Shown piece after piece: positions 26,353 through 33,683 of a stretch of DNA of 59,692 nucleotides. The translations under genes and the position numbers were made by a program. Position 1 is the stretch's first letter; the number at the start of each line of letters is the position of its first letter. Under the pieces are notes generated by a model that did not search any database, was not told the DNA's origin, and worked only from the letters and a program-made list of their open reading frames with translations. The stretch is from Halopenitus malekzadehii (lineage in GTDB: Archaea; Halobacteriota; Halobacteria; Halobacteriales; Haloferacaceae), in NCBI RefSeq assembly GCF_900108505.1, contig NZ_FNWU01000010.1:1-59692 (forward strand). The letters are read 5' to 3'.

Positions 26353-27153
26353 ATGGCAACCGGATCGGCGACGCGACCGAACGACGAGCGGATCGGCGAT
26401 CGGCTCGCGGACCTCCGGCAGACGGTTCGGACCGAGCGCCGTCGTGTCGTCGACGAACGGCAGGCGTTCGCCGCCTTTCGAAAGCGGCTCTCCGAGATCG
26501 GTCCGCGGGAGACGACTCGGACCTCGGTGTCGACGCCTCTCGTCGGCGATGCCCACGTGTCAGTTGCCACGCCCGGACTGTGTGCGGTGCGCGACGCCTA
26601 CGAGGAGACGGTGATGAGCGTCCCACACTACGCCGTCGACTACGACGATACCTATCCCGAAAGCCTTGCGGCGGAGTTCGGGCGCGAACTGTCCGTCACG
26701 CTCACTACCGGGACCGCCTTCGATCCCGCGATCAAGCGGGAACTCGGGCGCGTCGCCGGCGTTCGTCGCGACCGCCGCGCGGATCTGCTCGACACGCTCG
26801 ATGCGGAGGCGACCTCTCTCGACGAACTCGGAACCCGGCTCCCGGCGCTGGCCCGCGACGTCGATGACCTGGGGGGTGTCGACGTCGACGACAGCGGTTT
26901 CGGCGCCCTCGAGGCATACCACGCCCGGGCGGGGACGTTGCGTGACCGGTGTGAGACGGTCGCGCAGAAACGACAAGCGGCCATCCGTCGCCAGCGCCGC
27001 GATCTTCGCGTTCCGGGCGAAACCCGGGACGTTCCACGATACCTCTACGTCGACTGCGAGGCGACCTATCCCGTGTTGGCGATGATCGCCGATCTGACCG
27101 ACCGTGCCGCGTCGGTCCGGTCTCGGGTCGAGACGGCGATCGCGGAGTGGTGA
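26353..27153 (+). CDS. Coiled-coil haloarchaeal protein (possibly DUF7260 family)
   Basis: A 266-residue soluble protein starting MATGSATRPNDERIGDRLA, with TATCTTATAA (26311-26320) about 36 bp upstream of the ATG. The N-terminal helix TVRTERRRVVDERQAFAAFRKRL and later helices are typical of a haloarchaeal family that I recall as DUF7260 (unverified). A middle motif, VMSVPHYAVDYDDTYPESLAAEFG, is conserved-looking. Function unknown. It follows the previous coiled-coil gene with a 180 bp gap and its own promoter, so co-regulation is not certain. Confidence 0.7.
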   Translation: MATGSATRPNDERIGDRLADLRQTVRTERRRVVDERQAFAAFRKRLSEIGPRETTRTSVSTPLVGDAHVSVATPGLCAVRDAYEETVMSVPHYAVDYDDTYPESLAAEFGRELSVTLTTGTAFDPAIKRELGRVAGVRRDRRADLLDTLDAEATSLDELGTRLPALARDVDDLGGVDVDDSGFGALEAYHARAGTLRDRCETVAQKRQAAIRRQRRDLRVPGETRDVPRYLYVDCEATYPVLAMIADLTDRAASVRSRVETAIAEW

Positions 27154-27179
27154 TCCCCGTCAGACGGCCGTCGATCCCC

Positions 27180-27482
27180 TCACTCCTCGGACGATCCGTC
27201 GACGTCGGCCCGATCGGCGCTTCCCGCGGCCGGCTCCTCGGCGTCGTCGCTTCCGGCCGCTCGGAGCCGGCTCGGGAGCAGCCCCGCCAGGAGTCCGCGG
27301 AGGATCCGCTCGGGATCCAGAAAGTACTGCGGGAGGACGACCATCGCGACCGCGATCACGACCATCGCGACGCCGAGCGTCGTCTCCCCGTCGAGAACAC
27401 GCACCACGCCGTAGTTGGCCACCGGGATCGCGAAGATCAGCGTGGTCGCGAGGCCGATCGTGTCGAGGAGGCCGAGTCGCAT
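27180..27482 (-). CDS. Small membrane protein (DUF7533-like)
   Basis: A 100-residue protein with two membrane helices (LLDTIGLATTLIFAIPVANYGV and TLGVAMVVIAVAMVVLPQYFL) and an acidic 30-residue tail. The start MRLGLLDTIGLA and the pattern match a small haloarchaeal family that I recall as DUF7533. Its promoter TATA box (27506-27513) lies over the stop codon of the preceding gene and 28 bp before the ATG, implying a leaderless transcript separate from the upstream genes. Confidence 0.75.
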   Translation of the reverse strand: MRLGLLDTIGLATTLIFAIPVANYGVVRVLDGETTLGVAMVVIAVAMVVLPQYFLDPERILRGLLAGLLPSRLRAAGSDDAEEPAAGSADRADVDGSSEE

Positions 27483-27505
27483 CGCCGATCGGTATCCGCC
27501 GCCGG

Positions 27506-27513
27506 TTTATAAG
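27506..27513 (-). promoter_or_regulatory. TATA box overlapping an upstream stop codon
   Basis: On the minus strand CGC-TTA-TAA-ACC contains both the final Leu and TAA stop of the 90-residue membrane protein and the TATA element TTATAAAC for the next gene. Confidence 0.7.
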
Positions 27514-27779
27514 CGCCGCGGCGAGTGCCAGAAGAGGCCGTCCGCGATCAGGAGGCCACAGACGAGGGATGCGCCCGCAGCTGGGATCGCCGTGGGACCC
27601 ATCGCCAGCCGGCCGACGCCGTAGATACCGATGAATAACGCCGGGATGAGCGCGAGCCGCAGGTCCTCCCGCGAGGGGCTCGTGGCGTCGTCGACGTGAA
27701 ACGCGCTCGCGATCGCGACCACGACGTCCTCGACGGCGTCCTTCTCGAGCCCGAACGGTGACGACGACACGGTCGTCAC
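27507..27779 (-). CDS. Small membrane protein coupled to an RHH regulator
   Basis: A 90-residue protein from GTG at 27779, whose GTG overlaps the RHH gene's stop as GTGA. The N-terminal half (FGLEKDAVEDVVVAIASAFHVDDATSP) is soluble-looking; two hydrophobic helices follow (LRLALIPALFIGIYGVGRL, AIPAAGASLVCGLLIADGLFW). No family is recognised. Coupling to the RHH gene suggests that the two are made in a fixed ratio, possibly as a membrane partner of the regulator. Confidence 0.75.
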   Translation of the reverse strand: MTTVSSSPFGLEKDAVEDVVVAIASAFHVDDATSPSREDLRLALIPALFIGIYGVGRLAMGPTAIPAAGASLVCGLLIADGLFWHSPRRL

Positions 27780-27976
27780 TCCATATACCCGAGATCGCGG
27801 AGTTTCTGTCCGATCTCGCGGGCCTCCGACTCGGAGATCTCGTCGGTCGACTCCATCTCCCGGACGACGACGTGTTTCACGAACTCCTTGACCGAGCCGA
27901 ACGGCTCGTCCTCGATGTACTCCTCGACGTCCGCCACGAACTCCTTGCGCAGCGATATCGTCGTGTACTCGCTCAT
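27776..27976 (-). CDS. Ribbon-helix-helix (CopG-like) protein
   Basis: A 66-residue protein. MSEYTTISLRKEFVADVEEYIEDEPFGSVKEFVKHVVVREM has the strand-helix-helix pattern of RHH proteins: the polar/hydrophobic alternation of YTTISLRKE forms the DNA-contacting ribbon, followed by two helices. It is likely a dimeric DNA-binding regulator. A TATA box at 28000-28007 lies 27 bp before the ATG, so the transcript should be leaderless. It is divergent from riboflavin synthase, 93 bp apart. Confidence 0.85.
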   Translation of the reverse strand: MSEYTTISLRKEFVADVEEYIEDEPFGSVKEFVKHVVVREMESTDEISESEAREIGQKLRDLGYME

Positions 27977-27999
27977 ATGACCCGGTCGTCGCTCCGAGC

Positions 28000-28007
28000 T
28001 TATAAAT
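28000..28007 (-). promoter_or_regulatory. TATA box of the RHH gene
   Basis: TTTATAAG on the minus strand centred 27 bp before the ATG at 27976. The adjoining AT-rich stretch up to 28020 (ATTATATGTA) probably holds the rightward promoter of the riboflavin synthase gene, so a regulator bound here could affect both. Confidence 0.65.
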
Positions 28008-28069
28008 ATTCATTATATGTAATTACAGCGGGACGACACCGACTTCACGCCCCCGCTCGAAGCGATCCT

Positions 28070-28735
28070 ATGTTCACCGGGATCGTCGAGACCGCCGGCG
28101 AGGTCGTCGGCGTCAAGGAGACCGCGGACGGGCGTCGGATCGCGATCGCTGCCCCCGGCCTCTCGGAGCTGTATCACGGCCAGTCGATAAGCGTCAGCGG
28201 CGTCTGTCTGACGGTCGAGGCGTACGGGGACGACGTGCGCGTCGCGGACGACGGGACGGCGACGGGCCCCGATCGCTCCACGGACGCCGGCGCCGGCGAC
28301 GACGTCGGCGTCTTCGAGGTGTTCCTCGCGAGTGAGACGGTCGCGAAGACGTACCTCGGCGACCTCGGCGTCGGCGACGTCGTCAACGTCGAGCGCGCGA
28401 TGCTGGCCGACGGGCGCTTCGACGGCCACCTCGTCCAGGGCCACGTCGACACGGTCGCGACCGTCGAGGCCATCGAGCCCGTCGGCGAGGACTGGCGGTT
28501 CACGTTCGCGCTCCCCGTCGACCATGCACGATACGTGGTTCAAAAGGGCTCGGTCGCCCTCGACGGGATCTCACTCACGGTCGCGGACCGCCGTGAGGAC
28601 GCCTTCGACGTGGCGATCATTCCGACCACCTACGAACTCACGACGCTCTCGGAGAAGGAGCCCGGCGACCCGGTCCACCTGGAGGTCGACGTGATCGCGA
28701 AGTACGTCGAGGGGATGATCGACGGGTACGTCTAG
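28070..28735 (+). CDS. ribE: Riboflavin synthase, alpha-chain type
   Basis: A 221-residue enzyme joining two 6,7-dimethyl-8-ribityllumazine molecules to riboflavin plus the pyrimidine precursor. MFTGIVETAG is the diagnostic N-terminus. Two lumazine-binding repeats are visible, with SVSGVCLTV (first) and GSVALDGISLTV (second), and MLADGRFDGHLVQGHVD between them. An about 20-residue acidic insert (ADDGTATGPDRSTDAGAGDD) lengthens the first repeat. Haloarchaea use this bacterial-type enzyme rather than the methanogen RibC. The start is ATG 28070. Confidence 0.95.
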   Translation: MFTGIVETAGEVVGVKETADGRRIAIAAPGLSELYHGQSISVSGVCLTVEAYGDDVRVADDGTATGPDRSTDAGAGDDVGVFEVFLASETVAKTYLGDLGVGDVVNVERAMLADGRFDGHLVQGHVDTVATVEAIEPVGEDWRFTFALPVDHARYVVQKGSVALDGISLTVADRREDAFDVAIIPTTYELTTLSEKEPGDPVHLEVDVIAKYVEGMIDGYV

Positions 28736-28754
28736 GACGTCCCGCGGGACGTAT

Positions 28755-29600
28755 TCATATCCGCGCCAGCACGGTCTCGCCGGCCCGAACCGTCTCGCCC
28801 TCCCGGACGCACAGGTCCGACCGGCTCACCGACGGCGGGAACAGCACGTCGGCGCGTGAGCCGAACGAGACGTGGCCGATACGCTGGCCCCGTTCGATCT
28901 CGTCGCCGGCCGCGACGTGAGGGTGGATCCGGCGGGCGAACCAGCCCGCGATGAGGAACACCTCGTGATCGTCGCAGTCGATCACGAGCTGCTCGTTCCG
29001 GTCGGAGTCCTTGCTGAAGGCGGGTTTATAAGCGCCGGGCCGATGGCGAACCGCCGCCACCGTTCCCGACAGGGGTGCGCGGTTCACGTGGACGTCGGTG
29101 ACGTTCATGAAGACCCCGACGCGCAGGCGGTCGCCCTCCTCACGGACCACCGATACCGTCCCGTCAGCAGGTGAGACGGCGGCGATCGTTGTTGGTTCCG
29201 TCGGTTCATCCGGTTCTCCCGAGTCGTCCAGTTCCGTCGTCCTGTCCGGCTCCGTCGTCCTGTCCGACTCCCTCGCGTCATCCGGTTCCATCGTCCCGTT
29301 CGACCCTCCCGACCCGTCGAGGTCCGGCGGCGATCGCGGCGGATCGCGATGGAACCACAGGACCCCGATCGCGAGCGCGAGGAGGGCGAGGCCCGCGGGC
29401 GGGACGAAGACGAGCACCGCCGCGCCGAGTAGCGCCGGCGGCCGGGCGAGCCGCCAGGCGTCGTCGACGACCGGGAACGGCAGGAGACGGGCCAGCGGCG
29501 GCTGGGCGTCCGACCGAGATTCCGACGGAGGGGCATCCGAACCGGCTTGTGGCGTGGTCGATCGGTCGTGGGACACTGTGGATCGACTTACGCGCCGCAT
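28755..29600 (-). CDS. asd: Archaetidylserine decarboxylase (phosphatidylserine decarboxylase family)
   Basis: A 281-residue membrane-associated enzyme that forms archaetidylethanolamine. The PSD core has VSPADGTVSVV, RVGVFMNVTDVHVNRAPLSG, YKPAFSKDSDRNEQ and VSFGSRADVLFP, where the Gly-Ser bond would be cut to make the pyruvoyl group. One or two hydrophobic helices (PPALLGAAVLVFVPPAGLALLALAIGVLWF) anchor it. In Haloferax this enzyme supports archaeosortase-dependent protein sorting (known from the family). An insert of about 45 residues between the helix and core is an Asp/Glu/Pro/Thr repeat (RTTEPDRTTELDD). Confidence 0.9.
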   Translation of the reverse strand: MRRVSRSTVSHDRSTTPQAGSDAPPSESRSDAQPPLARLLPFPVVDDAWRLARPPALLGAAVLVFVPPAGLALLALAIGVLWFHRDPPRSPPDLDGSGGSNGTMEPDDARESDRTTEPDRTTELDDSGEPDEPTEPTTIAAVSPADGTVSVVREEGDRLRVGVFMNVTDVHVNRAPLSGTVAAVRHRPGAYKPAFSKDSDRNEQLVIDCDDHEVFLIAGWFARRIHPHVAAGDEIERGQRIGHVSFGSRADVLFPPSVSRSDLCVREGETVRAGETVLARI

Positions 29601-29686
29601 CGGTCAAAAGACCGGGGGTCGCTGCGGGTGACGAGTAGTTCCACGGGACCTCTCCGGGTCGAGATCCGAGGCGGCTCACGCCGTCG

Positions 29687-30028
29687 TCAGCACTCGGTCG
29701 TCTCGTGGAGCTCTTCGGGGAGTCGATCGAGACAGATCTCGAGGAATCCCAGTGGCGCTTCGACCTCGATGTGTCCGGGGTCGTGGATCGTTTCCTCACC
29801 TGTCTCTCGCTGAAAGTGTGTCGTCCCGAGATCCGGATGGTCATCGTCCTTGTGCCAACCGAGGGTCACCAGGTCATCGATCCAGTGTACACGTTGTACG
29901 TCCGTCCCCTCTCGTGGCCGCCACAGAACTTCCAGTTTTCGCCGTTGGTCGTGGAAACAACGTTCCAAGGAACAGCTCCACGTCAACGTCCACGACGACG
30001 GTCCGCGGACGAAGGCGAGATGGCTCAT
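29687..30028 (-). CDS. Uncharacterised protein, possibly TumE-like, N-terminus uncertain
   Basis: A 113-residue frame whose last 85 residues look like a true protein: KLEVLWRPREGTDVQRVHWIDDL, then GWHKDDDHPDLGTTHFQ and HIEVEAPLGFLEICLDRL. The W-H-DDDHP-LG--H-Q pattern resembles TumE-type (DUF6516) toxin proteins; this is from memory and tentative. The first 28 residues (MSHLAFVRGPSSWTLTWSCS) look unlike the rest, so the start may be wrong or the 5' end damaged. An IS element begins about 50 bp upstream of its start and may have displaced a partner gene. Confidence 0.5.
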   Translation of the reverse strand: MSHLAFVRGPSSWTLTWSCSLERCFHDQRRKLEVLWRPREGTDVQRVHWIDDLVTLGWHKDDDHPDLGTTHFQRETGEETIHDPGHIEVEAPLGFLEICLDRLPEELHETTEC

Positions 30029-30242
30029 ACCGGACCGCAGTGAATCCCGGCACGTTTTTTTTTTTACCTGAATACAGGCGCTAAGGCCCCACCCTCAAGG
30101 AGCACTGCAGTCCGCGAAGCGGACAAGGAGCGCAGTAGGGTGGGGATACAGCGCCGTCATCGTCTCTCTTGCGTGCGATACAGCCGGTCCGCAGCCCCAC
30201 GTTCCGTAACGCTTATGTACCTACTCAGTCTATACGTAGTGT

Positions 30243-30392
30243 ATGGGCCAGTTCGAACTCGACGGTCACGAAGTCGTGGACCGCGACGTGAAAGCCACCG
30301 GCAACGGCGCTCACGTCTACGTCCCGAAACGGTGGCTCGGCGAGGACGTGAAGGTCGTTCGTGTGTCCGACCGTGGCTCAGACGACGAGTAG
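30243..30392 (+). CDS. DUF2080-type transposon-associated small protein
   Basis: A 49-residue protein: MGQFELDGHEVVDRDVKATG, then GAHVYVPKRWLGEDVKVVRV and an acidic tail. The pattern of a strand, GNGAHVYVPKRW and LGEDVKVV is that of AbrB/SpoVT-like swapped-hairpin proteins and matches the DUF2080 proteins commonly found just before tnpB in haloarchaeal IS1341-type elements. It ends 3 bp before the tnpB ATG. It may control tnpB expression; no function has been shown to my knowledge. Confidence 0.85.
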   Translation: MGQFELDGHEVVDRDVKATGNGAHVYVPKRWLGEDVKVVRVSDRGSDDE

Positions 30393-30395
30393 GCC

Positions 30396-31619
30396 ATGAA
30401 CTACAATTACAGGTATCGGCTCAATCCGACCGACGCCCTCAAAGAGCGGTTAGCGTGGACCGTCGATACCTGCCGGCAGGTCTACAATCACTTTCTCCAC
30501 CGACTGAACCGGGGAGACGACACCTCGGCCTACTCGGAACAGAAGCGCCTGCCGGACCTCAAGGACTGGTGGACCGACCTGAAAGACGTTCACTCGAAAG
30601 TCCTTCAGAAAGTCGTTCAGCGGTTGTACGACAACCTCTCGACCCTTCGCGGTCGCAAAGACAACGGCTACCGCGTCGGCACCCTCAACTGGAAGGGACC
30701 GGACGAGTACCGCAGTTTCACCTACAGTCAATCCGGCTTCGAACTCAAGAACACGAGTGGTCGGACGCGACTGTGGCTCTCGAAACTCGGCGAGATACCG
30801 CTCACCCTCCACCGCGACCTGCCCGACGACGCCGACGTGAAGACCGTCACTGTCAAGCAGGAACCCACCGGGGACTGGTACGCCATCCTCGGCGTCGAAA
30901 CGCCCGACGACCCGCCCGAGAAACCCGACGAACTCACCGACGTAGTGGGCATCGACGTAGGTGTCCTGAAGTACGCCCACGACACCGACGGAACCGCCGT
31001 CGAGTCGCCGGACCTCGGCGACGAACGCGAGCGGTTGAAACGCGCCCAACGCAACCTCTCACGGAAGGAGCACGGGTCGAACAACTACCGCGACCAACAG
31101 CGTACCGTCGCCCGACGCCACGCCGACCTGAAACGGAAACGCCGCGATTTCCTCCACAAACTCTCGGCGTACTACGCCCGGGAGTACGACCTCGTGGCCG
31201 TCGAAAATCTCGACGCGAAGGGGTTGATCGAACTCCCCGGCAACTCCCGCAACCGGGCCGGAGCAGCGTGGGGAACATTCCTGCGGATGCTCGAATACAA
31301 GTGCAAACGCGACGGCACGCACTTCGTCGCGGTCGAGCCGGCAGGGACGACCAAGGAGTGCGCGGCCTGCGGTGTCGAGACAGACAAGCCGTTGTGGGTC
31401 CGCGAACACTCCTGCCCGGCGTGTGGGTTCACGGCGGACAGGGATTGGAACGCGGCCTACAACATCCTCGTTCGCGGTCTCAAGCAAGTAGGGACGGGCT
31501 GTCCCGAATCAACGCCTGCGGAGACTGCGCTCCCTACGGGGACCACTTCGGTCCCTGCAAAGCGCGTCGTGGAAACAGGAAGCCCCACCCTCAACGAGCG
31601 AGCGAAAGCGAGCGAGTAG
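30396..31619 (+). CDS. tnpB: TnpB, RNA-guided nuclease of an IS1341-type element
   Basis: A 407-residue TnpB with a complete RuvC-like site: Asp in VVGIDVGVLKYA, Glu in LVAVENLDAKGL, Asp in TADRDWNAAYNIL, and the zinc finger CAACG...CPACG. The N-terminal part (NYNYRYRLNPTDALKERLAWTVDTCRQVYNHFL) is the usual start. It differs clearly from the TnpB at 11894 in size, finger spacing and neighbourhood, so the two represent different subgroups. The C-terminal 40 codons double as the 3' hairpin region that in studied TnpB systems becomes the guide RNA scaffold. Confidence 0.94.
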   Translation: MNYNYRYRLNPTDALKERLAWTVDTCRQVYNHFLHRLNRGDDTSAYSEQKRLPDLKDWWTDLKDVHSKVLQKVVQRLYDNLSTLRGRKDNGYRVGTLNWKGPDEYRSFTYSQSGFELKNTSGRTRLWLSKLGEIPLTLHRDLPDDADVKTVTVKQEPTGDWYAILGVETPDDPPEKPDELTDVVGIDVGVLKYAHDTDGTAVESPDLGDERERLKRAQRNLSRKEHGSNNYRDQQRTVARRHADLKRKRRDFLHKLSAYYAREYDLVAVENLDAKGLIELPGNSRNRAGAAWGTFLRMLEYKCKRDGTHFVAVEPAGTTKECAACGVETDKPLWVREHSCPACGFTADRDWNAAYNILVRGLKQVGTGCPESTPAETALPTGTTSVPAKRVVETGSPTLNERAKASE

Positions 31620-31663
31620 GGTGGGGAGGAAGTCACTTTCGTAAGTGCCGCGTACACCCGGAT

Positions 31664-31912
31664 ATGTCCCACGAGATCGAGAACGAAACGACGGTCAACG
31701 AGAGCTACTCGATCACGGTTCCGGCGGCGGTACGTCAAGCCGCCGGCGTCGAAGCGGGTGACAAACTCCGCTGGCACGTGGACGAGGACGGGACGATCTC
31801 GGTCGAACTCGTCAAACAGCGCTACGGCGCGTTTTCACGGCTGGATCCGGTTGACATCGGCGAATCAACCGACGCCGCGGAGGACCACGATCTCATCGCT
31901 GGGGACTCGTGA
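31664..31912 (+). CDS. AbrB/SpoVT-type antitoxin
   Basis: An 82-residue protein. The first 50 residues (ETTVNESYSITVPAAVRQAAGVEAGDKLRWHVDEDGTISVELV) are an AbrB-type swapped-hairpin DNA-binding domain. The C-terminal 30 residues (FSRLDPVDIGESTDAAEDHDLIAGDS) are acidic and would wrap a PIN toxin. The stop overlaps the toxin start (TGATG). The ATG is 38 bp after the IS right end, so the native promoter may have been replaced by the insertion. Confidence 0.88.
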   Translation: MSHEIENETTVNESYSITVPAAVRQAAGVEAGDKLRWHVDEDGTISVELVKQRYGAFSRLDPVDIGESTDAAEDHDLIAGDS

Positions 31913-32336
31913 TGTCGACGGTCGTCGTTGATGCGAACGTCCTCATCGCTGCCCGTCTCTCACGCGACCAGAACCACGAGCGAGGGACCGAGATCGCGGA
32001 CGCGATAGATCGACCCTCCCGACGGCATACGTCCTGAGCGACGTTCTCGAGGAAGTCATCAATTATCTCCAGGCGAGAGCGGGACACGACGTGGCTATCG
32101 AGACTCTTGATGCGCTCATCGAGAGCAGCGGATTCTCACTTCTGCAGACCTCAAAAGCGGATTTTAACGCCGGTCGATCGGTGTTTCGACGGTACGAATC
32201 GCTCTCGTTGACTGATGCCGTCATCGTCGCAACGATGGAGCGTGAGGGGATCGACCATCTGTACAGCTTCGACGACGGATTTGACGGGATTCCCGAACTC
32301 ACTCGTCTCACCACTCCGGATAACCCATTCGAGTGA
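31912..32336 (+). pseudogene. PIN-domain toxin, frameshifted
   Basis: The first frame starts MSTVVVDANVLIAARLSRDQNHERGTEIADAI and ends after 41 codons at TGA 32035-32037. The rest of the PIN domain continues in another frame (LPTAYVLSDVLEEVINYLQ, LTDAVIVATMEREGIDHLYSFDDGFDGI) to 32336. A net one-base loss near 32010-32025 explains the break. The acidic residues of a PIN nuclease site are all present if the two frames are joined (VVDANV, EEVINYL, LTDAVI, FDDGFD). As it stands no complete toxin can be made. Confidence 0.85.
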
Positions 32337-32439
32337 TGCTCCCTCTGTAGCACTTCTGATACGCTTTCAGGCCGCTACACCGCCCCGAACCGTCGGGCCA
32401 CGAACGTCGACCCCTCAGGCCGCCGCGCGTCCCGATCCC

Positions 32440-33501
32440 TCAGGCTGCCACGCTCGTCGCCTCGGAGTCCCGGAGATCGACCGCGATGGTCTCCCGGCCG
32501 GCCGCCCACGCGGCGAGCAGGTGCGTGAGGTGGAGCTGGTCGTCGAGCCCCTCGGCGAGCTGCAGGTCGACGTCGCCGGCAAGCGTGTGGAGGCGTGCGA
32601 GCTCCGCACCGCCGTACGTCGATCCGGCGCGGGCTACCCGGAGGATCTCGCGGAGGAGGCCCGGACCGTCGTACCCCTCGTCGTCGAGCAGGTCGCCGAG
32701 CGTGCTCCGGGCGTCGGCGAGGTCCCCGTCCACGGCGGCCGCGAGCGCCTCGCGGATCGCCTCGTCGTGGCCGATCTCTCCGAGCGTCTCGTAGGCGGTC
32801 GACATTGTCACTTCCCCACCCTCGACCGCGGTCGCCTGCGCGGAGAGGATCGCTCGCCGGAGGTCACCACCCGCGGCGCTGGCGACGAACTCGAGGCCGT
32901 CGTCGTCGTAGTCGACGTCCTCGCGGTCGCAGATCGTCGCGAGCACGTCGATCGTCTCGTCGATCGTCGGCGCACGCAGCCGGATCGGGAAGCACCGCGA
33001 CCGGATCGGCGGGATGAGCTTCGTCGGTTGGCGGGTCGTGATCACGAACTGCGTCGTCCGGTGGTGCCGTTCCATCACGCGCCGCAGCGCCTGCTGGAAG
33101 TCCTCACGGATCGCCTCGGCGTTATCGAGGACGATCGTCTTGTAGTCGCCGCTCATCGGCGCGTAGGCGGCCGACTCCGTGAGCACCCGGTTTATCATGT
33201 CGCGCTTCGCCATCCCGCTGCGCCCCGTGAGGAACGACTCGAAACGCGGGTCGGTGCGGATCTCCTTTTTCGTCCGCCCGAAGAAGTCGGCGACGTTGAT
33301 CTCGATCAGGTCGTTGTCGGGATCGGCGTGCGCCGCACGGGCGAGCGCCCGGGTCGCGGCCGTCTTGCCGACGCCCGGCGGCCCCTGCACCACGAGGTTC
33401 ATCGGCTCGCTGAGCGCGCGATCGAACCGCTCCCTGGCCTCGGCCTGCTGGATCTCCGCAAGGTCGGGCGCGTGCCGGCTCGTCCACAGCGGTCCGTCCA
33501 T
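32440..33501 (-). CDS. rfcC: Replication factor C small-subunit-like ATPase (RfcC type)
   Basis: A 353-residue AAA+ protein of the clamp-loader family. Walker A is VVQGPPGVGKT (40-47). The Walker B strand reads TIVLDNAEAI, so the catalytic DE pair is DN. The SRC motif is present as IRSRCFPIRL. The C-terminal collar domain is helical. Haloarchaea have two small RFC subunits, and this divergent one corresponds to RfcC. It would bind ATP in the loader ring and help open PCNA, but may hydrolyse ATP poorly itself. It is divergent from RNase Z. Confidence 0.85.
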   Translation of the reverse strand: MDGPLWTSRHAPDLAEIQQAEARERFDRALSEPMNLVVQGPPGVGKTAATRALARAAHADPDNDLIEINVADFFGRTKKEIRTDPRFESFLTGRSGMAKRDMINRVLTESAAYAPMSGDYKTIVLDNAEAIREDFQQALRRVMERHHRTTQFVITTRQPTKLIPPIRSRCFPIRLRAPTIDETIDVLATICDREDVDYDDDGLEFVASAAGGDLRRAILSAQATAVEGGEVTMSTAYETLGEIGHDEAIREALAAAVDGDLADARSTLGDLLDDEGYDGPGLLREILRVARAGSTYGGAELARLHTLAGDVDLQLAEGLDDQLHLTHLLAAWAAGRETIAVDLRDSEATSVAA

Positions 33502-33656
33502 TACTGGGTCCTCGGGGACCCGCAGTCAAGAATCGGTCGATCGGTGAGGTCGATCGGCTGCGTCTCGGTCGATGGCAGTGGCCCAGTCGGCCGATCGGTG
33601 GCAGTGATCCGGTCGACCGGTCGGCGGCGTCCGCCAGCCCCCCTTTCGACACCGGT

Positions 33657-33664
33657 TTATAAGC
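33657..33664 (+). promoter_or_regulatory. TATA box of rnz
   Basis: TTTATAAG centred about 24 bp before the ATG at 33684, in the GGTTTATAAGCGCC context seen also at 27506. The transcript should be leaderless. Confidence 0.75.
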
Positions 33665-33683
33665 GCCGCTCGCACCTGACGGT

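Larger units (their letters stand above)
30078..31626 (+). mobile_element. IS1341-type element with DUF2080 protein and TnpB
   Basis: Left end about 30078 (AGGCGCTAAG, shared with the remnant at 4305). Hairpins lie at both ends in the same orientation: 30087-30145 and 31583-31626, each with stem CCCCACCCT / AGGGTGGGG; the left one has an inner stem GTCCGC / GCGGAC. The TnpB stop codon TAG lies within the right hairpin. There is no TnpA. A T-run of about 12 bases (30054-30065) immediately precedes the left end. Confidence 0.85.

Noticed and set aside
29025-29038. TATA-like GGGTTTATAAGCGC
   Set aside because: It lies inside the decarboxylase coding sequence (GAYKPAF) and no gene starts at the right distance on either strand.
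29705-30043. Plus-strand frame of 112 codons opposite the TumE-like candidate
   Set aside because: The minus strand reads as the more protein-like sequence; this one looks like its mirror image.
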